Assembly: GCA_021029095.1 (NCBI GenBank)
Contig: JAJOHG010000047.1
Span: 182,180-246,179 of the forward strand
Origin: Phellopilus nigrolimitatus
Taxonomy: Eukaryota; Basidiomycota; Agaricomycetes; Hymenochaetales; Hymenochaetaceae
DNA length: 64,000 nucleotides
Direction of reading: 5' to 3'
The position numbers and the translations under genes were made by a program. This document shows positions 38,210-49,744 of this stretch, piece by piece. How positions within the stretch are numbered: position 1 is the first letter of the stretch; every line of letters starts with the position of its first letter. The notes under the pieces were generated by a model. It was not told the origin of the DNA, did not search any database, and saw only the letters and a list, made by a program, of their open reading frames with translations.

Positions 38210-41200
38210 TTTCGAAAGGTCGACTTGGGAGATGCGTCGAAACAGTCCCGCGACCTCAGACATTTGAAGCAAAAAAAGCCAGGCAAAAGGACAAAAGCTC
38301 TGATACGATCTTTGAGGCATTGTCATTGATCAGGACTTCGCGCGAGCGGCTGACGGGGTTGGTATGCTGGTAGCAGTGTCAGACAACGTCGTCAAAGAGT
38401 AGACGCGACGAACATGGCTGTACAACTCGAAGACCATAGTGCGTCGCCGTGATTAAGATAATTACATCTTTGATCGAGTTAAGATGCGAGCCACAGTCTT
38501 GATGCTGAGATAGAACTGCAGGAGAACAAGGTAGCATCTACAGCGTAATATGAGCATATCAAAGTGAGATGCTACAATCTATTCTTGAGTCGATTGAGAA
38601 GCGAAGGGACTCGACAGAACAACGAGACACGAACTGCTCGGAGAACAGCGCCCACTGAGCATTCGAAAGATGTGTTCCATGATTGTTGGCAAGATCTTGT
38701 ACACATCGTTCATGAATAGAAAGCGGTGTTTTCGCGATTTTGGTGTACAGATAAGGCAAAGGCGAAACACATCTCATTTGCGAAGTTGGAAACAAGCTCG
38801 TGGATAGCGCTGATGGGTCAGACGCGTCCAAATCTCGATAAGAAATACACTTAGGACGACCACGCTGCACCAACCTCATCTATAGCCTCGCCCGAAAACA
38901 TGCATCGCAGCACGGCGCTATACAAATTCCGTCATTAGAATGCGCAACTGTAGATGCACGAGTGACCGCGGGCGCGACGTGCCAGTGTTACCAGGAAAGT
39001 GTGGAACGTCTTTGCTTTGGCCGTGCGCGCGCAATGGACGAATCGATCTGGTCGTTTTGGAGCCTGGAAACGGAGCCCACTCTCACGAATTTCTCCGATG
39101 CGTACTCGTATGATGTGTAGCTTAGTATCGAGGATTCCGTACTCTGTAACATCATTAAGTCAGAAAAAGAACTAAGAAGACATGCTCACTCGTACACGCA
39201 TCTAAAGGTGCTGGCCACCCAAACTCGTGCACGGCAGATCCCTGCGATGCAAGCGAACCGCGTCGTAGAAGCCATAGCGAGAGCCGCAGAATCCCCCGAT
39301 GCCAGACCTAAAACCCTGACTCCGAACACACGCAATGAAGCCGCCGAAAGGACCAGGTCAGAGCGCACCAACGCCGCTCTGTCTAGACCACGCGCGCGTC
39401 CCGGATGATATTCGCCTGCGCGCCAGGGCGGCTTCCTAGAGCGGGCCAACCTGAGTTCGCAGTCGTCCGAGCCAGAGGAAGCCAAATTCATCTCCAAAGA
39501 AGGGAGATAAAACTTTCGCGTGCTCCCAACGCAACGAAAACCGAGACACGACGCCGCGAGTGCGCTGCGGGAATATAAGAGGTTTCGCGCTGTTTTGTAC
39601 GGCACGGAGAGCCAGTGAAGTGACGCGCTGCGTTGCCGAAAACGGCGTGGGGGTTCCGGACGTCTCAGCGTGTGGGCGGCAACATGTACGAAGAAATAAT
39701 AAGCACGACTGAGAGGGAGAATATGGACCGAGAACACTTGCTCACCGTGAAGGATGGACGGACGACCGCTGTTCATGACCAACGCGGCACCCTACGGACT
39801 CAAGACGCAGCGGCTTCTTCGTGCCTTCAATGAAGTACGCACGCGCTCTGCATACGAAGAAGCGCATCTTCGCATCGCGCCGTCGAGCGTTCGCCCGCCT
39901 TCGCTGCTTTGGTGGCGTCATCGATGTTGATTGCTCACCGACATCGCGCTCGGGAGGTGCCGCCAAGTTTAGAGCTCGGCTTACGAAATCCGCCGGCACC
40001 GCAACGACCGAGTGCACGTTGGATACAGCTGCTGACCGTGTCCGAGGTATGAAGCCAACTATGACCTCGCTCATTTCCATCCCCGCCGACGCTCGACCGC
40101 ATTGCCTCCACCGCGCCCCCGAAACCAGGCCTGCTCGGCGGCGCTGGCAGCGTCGGGCTCGACGCGCCGCGCGCGTACCTGCCTGAGCGCGTCGCAGGCG
40201 CGCTCGGCGCTGTCCTGCTTGGGCAGCCGTGTTTTTCTCCTCCGCGTCTCGCGCTGACGTTTTAGAAGATGTGGTGCTATAGACGCAGACGCCGTAGCTC
40301 GATCCCATCTCGACCGCCCGGCCCGCCCAGGCCGCCTCCGCCGTGCGTAGAGCCTCCAAAACGATCTCTCCGGCTCGGCTGCCAGCGCACGCCGAATGAA
40401 ATCGCAAACTATTTGGGTGCGTTCTCTGGCCGTACTCAAAGCTGCATCTTCGTATACTGACGGCATCCCTTCCTTTTCCTGTTGCAGACCCGACGTCCGC
40501 CGCCAAGCCCGCCATCTCCGGCAACCCTAGCGCGGCTTCCACCGCGCCGCGTGCTCCATTCCCCAGCTCAGAGCGCGTCGTGCCCACCGTCTCCGACCGT
40601 TCGGGCTCGGACGAAGCAAGCGCGCCTGCAGCAGCGTGCAGCAAATCCAACAGTAACAGCCGCCGCCGCCCCGCTCTCCGGCACCGAACGCGCCGTTCCG
40701 CCCACCACTCCTCCGAAAAGCGCGCCGTGCCCGCGGGTGGACGGGAGCCCCAGCTCCGCGACTCCTTTTTCACGGGTGCGGGCATTTATGAAGCGTGGGT
40801 GCGCGCCGCCGCCGATGGACGAGCCTCTGGCTTTCAAGTACGCGCCTGCGCTAGGCGGAGAGGATACACGCGCTCAATGCGCACAGAGCGGTGAGGCAGC
40901 GTTTCGATAGCGACAGCGGCGGGGAGGGAAGAAGGAGGGCAGGGATCGCGAATCCTGCGATGAGTCGCCTGGCGCAGCGAGGTACGTATTTCATTCCTCT
41001 TCCTTCACGAGACAGTCAGGCTGATCAGCTCGCTGACGCGTCCAGGAGCCAAATGTGATGGGCGGGCCGGCGGAGCGTCACTTCGAACACGAAAGCGCGT
41101 CGCTGCAAAAGGGCTGGGGTATTGATATGGTGCGTGCGCTCATTCTCGTTCCTTTCGCCATAATACTCGCTGTTTATAACACTGATCCGAAGCCCGCGGA

Positions 41201-42030
41201 GGCGATCTCTAAAGTCGCGCTCGGAATGGACACGCAGTCACTGCACAAAAGCCGAACACTGCATTCAGGATCTTGGATAGCCGGCGCCGCCGTAGGGACG
41301 TAGACATGTTCGGCCTGGGTGTGAAGACTATGTTTATGGGCATGTGCGTGCACTGTTGTGTCCATTTTGCTTTACCGTTGCATGTTCTCTTCGTCTTCCA
41401 TGCACTGTCTAAATCCCGATCGTTTGGACAGGGACCTCTGTTTCGATTCTTACTCTCTTTTGGGCTCGATATTTCCAGACTGCGGGAGCAAGCGAGATGC
41501 ATGTAGGGCTTGTATCTGTGAGTTTGTTGATTCCGTCTGTCTTGATGTCGTGCTTATTGCCTCGCTCTCCAACACGTCGGTGTATTATAGTCATTTGTGA
41601 AATAGCCACCGACGATAATATATAATAGAGCCTCGTCCACGCATGCATCGTGAAGGCTCGTGTGCGAAGATTCCTTAGTTCTGGGCGAGAGTACCAAGCC
41701 TCAAGACGCACATGCAAGTCGGCGCGCTTTCACTCCAACTGCTCTTGTCGTCTTTCTCGCCGTCTTCGGCTCTAGTGGGCTATGTCGGTCTCGCAGGATG
41801 TTCGCTCCCAGTGCACTGATTGGGTAAGGAAAACCGGATGAGCAATACATGCTCGCCGTTAATGTATTGTCGGCAACCGCATGTTCCCATTTCGTTTTGA
41901 TATATACAGTCCCGAGGGGGACGATCGCATTCAATTCGTATGTATAAATAAACTGAATTTCTTCGTCCAGCGATGATTCTTTACATTGCAATGGCAATTA
42001 AATAAGAGCAGAATGAGATGGCAAAAATAA
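38210..42030 (+). pseudogene. Companion gene remnant, unit 7 (type A cassette, internal deletion)
   Basis: Begins VETVPRPQTFEAKKARQKDK (38173-38373). The WQDLV module near 38680-38880 contains an in-frame stop. The module LATQTRARQIPAMQANRVVE lies at 39208-39408. The DTPR-type exon is near 40080-40215. The type A cassette runs 40580-41110: an acidic region, an intron with a GTACGT donor (about 40982) ending GTCCAG, and an exon reading GAKCDGRAGGASLRTRKR. Then 41280-41600 encodes RRRRRDVDMFGLGVKT and DLCFDSYSLLGSIFPDCG-like stretches. The sequence then jumps near 41640 from the HASC region directly to the last exon region (about 41660-41830). The RPQLLKTATGILAEC, GIGGKTK and NYLPVSAKHA segments seen in other units are missing, so this copy is internally deleted. 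The tail reads FAPSALIG, stop, GKPDEQYMLAVNVL. Confidence 0.4.
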
Positions 42031-42153
42031 ATAGATTAGGAGTGCATGTGTGTTTGACCGTCCTACATGTTTTTTGTGCAGCTGTTGTTAGATTAGTGAG
42101 CAAAGCTATAAGCAATAGAACAATGAACTCACCTTGAAACTCCCTTCACAAAA

Positions 42154-43759
42154 TCAGGAAAATTCGATGTTACTCATCGTCTTCAACTTGTAACTGGTCC
42201 CTCCATTGGCTCCCCTCTCTCCAGCTTCCTTCAGATGGACCAGTAGATGACTCCCAAGGACACACAGAAGGCTGGGGCTTCCCAGAATAGATAGGATATC
42301 AGCCAGAAGAGCATTTGGGATATACAACTGGTTTGCCATTATCTCCATAACACTGCAAAAAATGACCCTATCAAACTGGTCAGCATGTGTTTCACTGGCT
42401 TGGCATGAAGAAAAACACACATAATAAAATAAATGGCCTGATCTTGGATGAGCACCTTAACAAGGGTGAACTGACTGAAGCCAGCTGTCTCCCTCCAGTG
42501 TTCTGCAGCCTTATAGAGTGCTAGAGTCATCAGGATAATCGCAAACAGCATTGGAGCAGCCCTGTTCCAACTTCCAAGTCAGTCTGAGTGCTTTCCCAAG
42601 AACATCAGTACTAACCAAGATAGAGCAGCCCACACTTTCGGAGGGGAATTATTGATTCCACAAACTGCCACACCCTCTGCAAGCTCCCCTACAATAACTG
42701 AAATCCATGATTAGAAAATGCCACTCTAGGATGAACAAATATTCTTACTCTCCCGATATATAGTACTATATATAAGGATACCCAGACCAAATGCTGCCTC
42801 CAGTCCAAATAGAGTCCTCAGGCATGCAGCTAGTCTCTTATCTGTTATTTATTAAACATTGGCAGTATATGGCAATATCAAGGATGCTCACCCTGGTGGT
42901 ACAGTGCAAGCACCCGCATCAGAAGAATATCTGTAAAAATAGAGGTAGATGAATGTGTTTTATATTGTAATTAGGGAGAAATTACAGTCAATTAAAAGGA
43001 TAGTCATCCAGTCTTCCCAGCAATGAGAAAGATGTTGTTTTGTGCATAATTCAGTGACTCACTAGCCAGATTCTGAATCCAGATAAAGCCAAGGCCTTTG
43101 AATATTATCAGTAAAGACTGCAATGTAGGACCTGGGTGCTTACACCTATAAATTGGATTTAGAGTTAGCCGCAGTAAGCTATGGCACAGTGACCAGAAAT
43201 TGCTTGCAGTGTTTCATTTGCTTGAAGAGTGTCAACTGTAACAGCAGTGTCAGTGGAGACTCTTGTCTTTTGTCCCATAAAAACTTTGACTTACACATTA
43301 TACCAGAAAGGGCTCCAAGGATCCCAATGTAGCGGTTCTGAAAGCATGTGTTAGAGTAGTTTATCAGAAGAAACTGTAAGATATCCTTTACTGCGAAGTA
43401 AATCAAGCTGACAAAGCTGCGAGGAGAGCACTTCATGCCGCTTGACAAGTAAGCATATATCGCTGATGCTAATACCAAGCAAATGACATACCCAAAAGTA
43501 CCTAATCTAAGTGATACAACGATCACTTTAGACGTGAAGACGATAATGCCAAATTCTATTTACCTCCTTGTCCATAGTGATAACTGAAAGATGATACATC
43601 AATAAAACCCTCTCAAGCCAAGATGCAAAACTTACTCGTGTCGTAGACCAAGAGGGATAGAACTGCCACTTGAGTGTATTGTTCGATATCTAATTCTGAG
43701 ATGAAAAGTGGCACAAGGTTTGGATCAACAGGCTCGACGTCAGAGCGTATGTAATGCAT
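42154..43759 (-). pseudogene. DUF6533-type membrane protein gene, copy 7 (lost splice acceptor)
   Basis: Start at 43759; stop TGA at 42154. The RY exon reads NRYIGILGALSG, followed by a GT donor, and the SPRSFVSLIYFA exon is kept (here CSPRSFVSLIYFA). The RVLALYHQ and AAEHWRETAGFSQFTLVKV exons and the last exon (LLADILSILGSPSLLCVLGS, SNIEFS) are open. Two probable lesions are visible. In the intron after the QNLA segment both candidate acceptors are lost: GCACAG has become GCACAA, and the next one, CAG in the other copies, has become CTG. There is also a 2-base difference in the stretch before the CSPRS exon, if that stretch is coding. It may still be expressed with altered splicing. I rate it a probable pseudogene. 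Confidence 0.6.
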
Positions 43760-43809
43760 AGTGAACGCGCGTAGAAGGTTTCAACAAGGCTTCGAAGGGT
43801 CTATCGGGG

Positions 43810-46800
43810 AATGTATCGAAAAAGCCCCCGACCTCAGAGACATTTAAGGCGATGAGAGCCAGGCAAAAGAACAAAAGCTATGATACGATCTTCAATGCAT
43901 TTTTGCTGATCGGTACTTCGCGCGAGCTGCTAACGGAGTTGGTATGCTGGTAGCAGTCTCAGACGATATCACCAGAGAGAAGACGCGACGAGCAGGGATT
44001 ATACAGCCCAAAGATCATACTGCATCGCAGCGATCAAGATACTTGCATATTCGACCGATTTAAGGTGCTAAACCACATTCTTGATGCTAAGATGGAACTG
44101 CAGAGAACAAGGTAGCATCTACGTCGTTCGAAGCTCGAGATCGTATCAAAGTGATATGACACAGTTTATTCTTGTGTCGACTGAGATGCGAAAGCGATTC
44201 GACAGGAAATCGAGGCACGAACCGCCCAGAGACCCACGCCCTAAGAGCATTGAGAGTAGCCGTCGGCAAGGGCTCGTATACGACGTTCATGAATAGAGCG
44301 GAGTCCGCGCCCTTGGCGTACAGATAAAGTGAAGCTAAATGGCGTTTTCATTCGCGAATTTCAAAACATCACTCGCAGAGTGCATCGCAGGTCTGTTTAT
44401 ACTCACAGAACATCGTCCTGTCCGGCAGAACGAGGAGCGCATGCGCTATGATGCTGTAAAAAGTCCACCAGTAACGCGCGCAAACATATAAAAACACGAG
44501 ATGCACTGTTATTTAAAGCGACGTATTTGTGCTCGCAAGAGGAACATGGGTCGCCTCCCGTTTGATCGTGCGCGCGCAAAACGGTACAGTCAATCCGGTC
44601 GTTGTAACCTGGCGATGAGTTCCTTCGATTTGTACCCGTTTGATTTGTAGCTTATGATTGAGTATATCCCGCACTCTGTAAATTCAAACCAGTCAGAAAA
44701 AATAACAAAGAAGTGCACACACGTACGCGACAATCCTGAGGCGGTCACCCAAACTCGCACACCGACAGGTCCAGCAATACAAACGAATCACACCATAGAA
44801 GCCGCAGGGAGAGCCGCAGAATCCACAAAAACCGGGAGCTCGAATTGAAAGGCCGGCTTCGGGGATGCGTGTTGTCTGTTCGACTCGGGACTTGCGAGAG
44901 GAGCGGGAGCCCGCGCGGCATGAGAGGAATCTGTGCTTTAACACCTGGCGGTGATGCACACGAGGAAATAGTAAGCACCACTGTTAGCAAAGATCTGGAC
45001 CGAAAAAACTTGCTCACCGCGAACAATGGACGGACGACCGCTGTTGATGACCAACGCGGAACCTCTACAGTCCCGAAACACAGCGAATTCTTCGGACGGC
45101 TCGCACGCGATCTGGATACGAAGAAGTGCCTCTTCACATTCTACCGTCAAGCTCTCGTTCGCCCTCGCTGCTTTGGTGGGAACGACGTTAGTAAGTGCTC
45201 ACCGACATCGGCAAACGACGTGAGAGCGCTCGGGAAGTGCCGCCAATGCTCGGTTTACGGAACCTGGCACGACCGAGCGCACGTTTGTACGAAGACATGG
45301 AAAAGCTGGCAGCGCAAAGCGTGAGTGCCAGACATGCTCAGGAGGGAGGAGGATGTACTCGGAAGAGATTAGCGTGCGTCCGCTTTTTTTTCTTCAAGTT
45401 GGAGTTATAGCTGCTGACCGTGTCCGAGGTATTTAGCCAACCGCGTCCGTTATGAACTTCATCAAAACAGATCCGCCCGTCTCCATCCCCGCCGACGCTC
45501 GACCGCCTCGCCTCCGCCGCGCATCCCAAACCAGGCCTGCTCGGCGGTGCCGGCAGCGTCGGCCTCGAAACGCCGCGCGCGTACCTGCCTGAGCGCGTCA
45601 CAGGCGCGCTCGGCGCTGTCCCGCGTGAGTAGCCGCGTCTTTCTCCTCCACGTCCCGCTCTGACTTTTCAGAAACTGTGGGCGCGACAAACGCAGATGCA
45701 GTCAACGTGTGCAGCGCCTCCAAGATTTCTCCGGCGCTGCGTGCTTGGCTGCCGGCGTTCCGTTAGTACCCCCGCGTCTGCCTGTTAAAGCCTTATCTTC
45801 GTATCCTGGCGTCATCCCTTTTCTTCTCTCGCCACAGACCCGCCGTCCACCGCCAAGCCCACCATCTCAGCGTGGCCTCTACAGCGGCGCATGCGCCATT
45901 TTCCAGCTTTCCAACCACCTCCGGCCGTTCGAATACGGATGACGCGAATGTTTCTGCAACTGCAGCAGCAACAGTAACAGCAACAACCGCCTCCACGCTC
46001 CCCAGCACCGAGCGCGCCGTGCCCGCAGCGGACGGGGGCCCCAGCTCCACGCCACCGTGCACCCTGGCGCACAAAAATTGGACCAGCAGCAAGAAAGGGG
46101 ACGACTCTTGGCGCGGCTGCCGATCGACACCGATACAAACATCGTGGCTGTCGTTCCGCATCTCTAATGGGTCCTGTAATCGGGTGGAAGACATACTCAT
46201 ACGGTGCGTTCTTTTCTTTCCTTGAATCGAAAGTCCTTCGCTGAGCTTGCTAGTGCAGTCGCGAGCGGTCTAACCGAATTTCAAGAAAAAGAGATTAGCG
46301 AGGTGTCGAGCTGCCCGACGGGAGGATATTCAATGTCTGTCCGATCATTTGTTCCACCTCGATAACGTCATCTTGTCATCAAGCAAGGCACACTTTGAAT
46401 CCACCCTACGCGCATATCAAAACACCAGCGAGAACAAAGACCTCGAATGACGTCCCAAAGGCCATCCATTCAGTGGGCTGGAGAACGCGGCCAGCGCACT
46501 CGGGCATAAGAGACCGTGGAGTTGAGCCAGTCAACTCGCTAATTTAGCCAGTCGTATAGAGGAGTTCAATGTGATGGGCTGACCGGCGGAGAATCACTTC
46601 GAACACACAAAGGTGTGTCCACGTTGAGGACTGGGGTAACAATATGGTGCGTGCGCTCTCTTTCTCTCTCCTCTCTTGTCGTAATAACATAACTCCCCGC
46701 TGTTCCTAGTATTCGTGCGAAGCCCGTGCAGGTAATGCACGGACACGCAGTCTTGGCGCAGAAGCTGAATGCTACGTTCACTGTCTTCGATGGCCGGCGC

Positions 46801-47920
46801 GTGTGCTTGTGCCCCGCCGCAGGGACGTAGACATTCGGCTTGGATGTGAATATCATGTTTATAGGGATGTGCACGCGCAGTCGGTGTCCATTTCGCTTTA
46901 CCTTTGTGTTTTCTCTTCGCCCCTGTCGCTAACCAAATCTCTGTCGTTTGGACAGAGTCCTAGGTCGCGAGCCTCTCTTTGGTGCTTGACATTGGCAGAC
47001 AGCTTATATTTGCAAGTTCGTCATCTGCATCTTTCTCGATCTTGCACTTGTTGTCTCGCTGTCTAGCACGCCGACATGTTTAGGAATTTAAAAGGCAGCT
47101 GCTGGCGAAACAGCCGTTGATCTGGGTATGCTGCTAATGTAACCGCGGGTATTTGGTGGTAATACAAAAAGAATGCAGAAATGATATCTCGTCACATCCC
47201 ATAGAGCCTTTCGATGCGAGCTGCGCCGTTGAGGCGCTTTACAACGTTAGTCTTCACGCCGTCTCTCTTTTCCTGCTCGTTCAAGAAAATCGGTGCGTCT
47301 TCCACGCGAACAGAGCGAGTGAATAGAGTACTTGGCGCAGGTGAGTGGATACAGTCTCCTCTCAGGGAAAACGAGCCATTTGGCCCACGTGTCTATCCAG
47401 TAAACTCCAAGGGTTGCGACTTCCTCGCCGAATCTTGGCGACTGCTCAAAGCGTACGCAGAACCTCGCGGGTTACTTAACCCGTCAGCACGGAGCACGCG
47501 CAGCCGTTCAGCAAAATTTCAGACAAATTTAGTGGATGCGGCGTGCAAAATGGACGCTAAATATCTGGTTCCGGGCGTGAGTAACGAGCCTGAAGATGTA
47601 TATGCAAGTCGGCGCGCTTTCACGCCACCTGCTCTCCTTGTGTTTCTCGCAGTCTTCGGCGCTAACGGGCTATGTCTGTCAGGACGTTCGATCCCAGTGC
47701 AGTGATAACTATGGCTAGCCGGATGAGCAATGCATGCGCGCTGCTAATATAGTGTCGGAAACCGCACATACCTGTTACGTTTTGACATAATTTTCTAGAG
47801 GGGACGATCATACTCAGTTCATGTGTACGAGCAAACTGGTATTTCTTCGCACAGCGAAGATTCTTTATATTGCAATGGTAATTAAATAGGGACAGAATAA
47901 TATAAAATAAGAGTGCATGT
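43810..47920 (+). pseudogene. Companion gene remnant, unit 8 (type A-like, last of array)
   Basis: The most diverged copy. The longest open frame in this module family is here, 44845-45324 (159 codons from an ATG). It reads VRLGTCERSGSPRGMRGICA, then HEEIVSTTVSKDLDRK, then LARDLDTKKCLFTFYRQALV, and ends with a CRQC pair. The LETPRAYLPERVTGAL exon near 45540-45627 has a GTGAGT donor. The type A-like exon near 46560-46645 reads VQCDGLTGGESLRTHK. Then 46730-46800 reads GHAVLAQKLNATFTVFDGRR, and 47440-47700 contains the tail module (ASRRAFTPPALLVFLAVFGA). No DUF6533 partner follows: homology to the array stops at about 48010, in the shared 3' region. Function unknown; probably non-coding today. 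Confidence 0.38.
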
Positions 47921-48010
47921 CTGTTTAGCTGTCCTACGCATTTTCTGCCTTTTGATTGATTAATCACTCACCAGAAGAAAAGATAGAACAAATAAAATCA
48001 CCTTCAAATT

Positions 48011-48696
48011 ACGATTCCTGACGTAAGGAAGGGATCGTCCTTTCCACTCCTACGTTTTCACCCCCAGTGGCTGTGCATGTCTGTCACGGTCACCATTACA
48101 AAAAAGTGTACAAAGTAGTCGAAAAGTGTACAAGTAGTGTGGGAACGTATGCCCTATAATGGGTGGTCAACATAGCCACACGGCATCGCCACGCGTCACA
48201 GTTTTCCTTGTGAGTCTTTCGGTTGGTATCTGGCTACTTATTGTCTTTCCTCTGCATATAAAAGCTTGATTTATTTTTTCTTATGAAGGCCCATGTCTAA
48301 GTTATATATCCATGTAAAATTTTGTGCATATATGTGACTGAGTGATCTGTAAAAGCTGCCCGGCTGGGCACTGCTCTGGTGACAGCAGGTCCTCGGACTT
48401 CGAAATCACTTTTTTTATTCCTAAGTCCTTTCATCTTCTTTACCACCATCACCCCTCTCGTCATCGTCATTGTCGTCGCCGCCGCTGCCACCACCCTGGT
48501 CCTCGTCGTTCCCACCGCCGCCCTCTTCCCTCGTCCCGGCTGCCGCCCTCATCCTCTCCGCCGCCCTCCGATGTCCTCGCCGCCACCCTCCCTCGTCCTC
48601 ACCGCCACCCTTTCTTGTCGTCGCCACTCACCCTCGTGCACGCCGACCGCACACCCTCAACCGGGAAGAAAAAAAAAAGCTGGCTTAGAAGCTCGT
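48011..48696. other. Spacer between array and retrotransposon, with C-rich tract
   Basis: No gene is supported here. About 48095-48140 contains an imperfect direct repeat around AAGTGTACAA. A TATAAAAGC box lies near 48257. From about 48440 to 48660 the plus strand is a strongly C-rich, CCG/CTC-type low-complexity tract, giving proline- or glycine-rich ORFs in all frames that I regard as spurious. An A-rich run (48669-48678) precedes the retrotransposon edge. Confidence 0.7.
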
Positions 48697-48805
48697 TGTC
48701 ATGAACGATCATTTTCATTTTCTTATTTCCTTACAAATCACGGCCACTTTAGATAATACGGACAATAGCGGACATTAGATAAGCTTATGTCATAGGGCTA
48801 GACCA

Positions 48806-48851
48806 TGACATCATAGTGACATCACTGACGATGACATCACCTATGACATCA
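48806..48851 (+). promoter_or_regulatory. Four TGACATCA octamers in the LTR U3
   Basis: Exact TGACATCA copies sit at 48806-48813, 48817-48824, 48832-48839 and 48844-48851, upstream of the TATA box. They differ by one base from the palindromic CRE (TGACGTCA) bound by ATF/CREB bZIP factors. That they are bZIP sites is inference. The 3' LTR lacks one 12-base repeat unit of this cluster. Confidence 0.5.
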
Positions 48852-48924
48852 TTAACCCCGCCCGCTCCACTAGAGTAGCTATATTAGGTAGTGTACTGCT
48901 TGGTCTGTGCGCACTAAGTTTGGG

Positions 48925-48932
48925 TATATAAG
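48925..48932 (+). promoter_or_regulatory. LTR TATA box
   Basis: TATATAAG lies 35 bases upstream of 48960, where the 11-nt sequence complementary to the primer site begins. A transcript starting near 48960 would carry that 11-mer at its 5' end, as self-priming requires. Confidence 0.65.
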
Positions 48933-48959
48933 TAGACTAGATATCTGTACTTAGACCCC

Positions 48960-49084
48960 AGTTTCGACCTAGTCAATACTCCTGGCTAGTGTGCGTTGCA
49001 ATACATCTCCCTTACCTCTCTGATTGTTGTGTGACGTGGCGTGGACAGTTGGTTCTAGTCAGTCGCTGACATCAGGTCGAAACT
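48960..49084 (+). promoter_or_regulatory. Predicted self-priming pair (RNA 5' end and primer-binding site), element 1
   Basis: AGTTTCGACCT at 48960-48970 in the LTR is the perfect reverse complement of AGGTCGAAACT at 49074-49084, which begins 2 nt after the LTR end at 49071. No TGG-type tRNA primer site is present there. In Tf1 of fission yeast the first 11 nt of the mRNA fold back onto the primer-binding site to start reverse transcription. The length and spacing here match that scheme. Confidence 0.7.
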
Positions 49085-49744
49085 TCCGTACCACCTCACA
49101 CATCTTCCTCTTACATCTTAAATCGTCTCATCCCTCTACTCTTTTCAACATTCCGTCCACTCGCCGTACACGCCGCGTTCGACGACCGGGACTCCGACCG
49201 CGAGGTATCTCCTTGCGACCCGTTCTATCACTCAGGGCTGCGCGTAGGTCTCTTTGATCTTCAGTAGCTACATCCCATATTCCCACCAGCCGTCTGCCAG
49301 GGTCTTTGTTTCCTCTACGACCCAGGCGGCTGCCGCTTTGCCCTGCTGAATCTTTACTGCGTTTATTTTGGCGCGGCTAAGCTCTTCGGTAGCGCTAGAA
49401 CTACGTACAGATACACGGCTGTAGGCTAGATCACCGGACCGTTGGGCACGTGCAGTTCTACTGTCGTGTTTTAAGGCAGCGAGAGAGCGTGTACTAGTCA
49501 GAAGACGCAATTGCTGGCTGATACAACGAAGGGTGTCTAGTACGGCAGTCCCCCAGATCCCTAGAGTAATCAACTCAGTAGTATACAGTAGAGTATACAG
49601 TAGGCCGGCGTGCCTAGCAGAGACCACCTGGTAGTTAGTAAGTAGACTTTCTACCGCGCACAAGAAAAGCCCACTCTGGATCCCATTTGGGAAAGGAGGT
49701 CGACAACACCCCTGATTGACGAATCATCGTCAGAAACAGAAACG
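49085..49744 (+). other. Leader between primer site and gag, element 1
   Basis: About 660 bases of untranslated leader. The first part (to 49425) is duplicated in inverted orientation at 55298-55651. On the opposite strand a 131-codon ORF (49268-49663) is open, with an Ala/Glu/Lys-rich C-terminal part. I do not assign it a function. Confidence 0.6.

Larger units (their letters stand above)
1..48010. repeat. Tandem array of about eight 5.6-6.7 kb units
   Basis: Blocks of sequence recur in the same order and orientation. Each unit carries a minus-strand DUF6533-type gene and a plus-strand degenerate companion gene. Taking the DUF6533 start codon as the unit edge, units are 1-6607 (left-truncated by the window), 6608-12696, 12697-19021, 19022-25680, 25681-32203, 32204-38178, 38179-43759 and 43760 to about 48010. 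The last unit ends where the DUF6533 3' end should start, and unrelated sequence begins there. Unit length differs because of indels and module swaps in the companion half, while the DUF6533 half stays near 1.6 kb. Copies are clearly diverged, with many substitutions, so this is an old, locally evolving array and not an assembly duplicate. Boundaries are approximate. Confidence 0.9.
48697..49071 (+). repeat. Element 1 5' LTR (375 bp)
   Basis: Begins TGTCATGAACG and ends GTCGCTGACA, the usual TG...CA boundaries. The same sequence recurs at 54935-55297 and, inverted, at 55652-56026. It contains four TGACATCA octamers, a TATATAAG box and the 11-nt self-priming partner listed separately. Confidence 0.92.

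Noticed and set aside
45230..45320. CRQC pair in the unit 8 companion as a MYND or other zinc finger
   Set aside because: Only one Cys pair is clear, the further Cys/His spacing does not fit, and sister units do not keep the residues.
48342..48756. Long overlapping ORFs on both strands in the C-rich tract
   Set aside because: They are proline-, serine- or glycine-rich in several frames at once, as expected for a CCG/CTC low-complexity sequence, and none has a recognisable motif.
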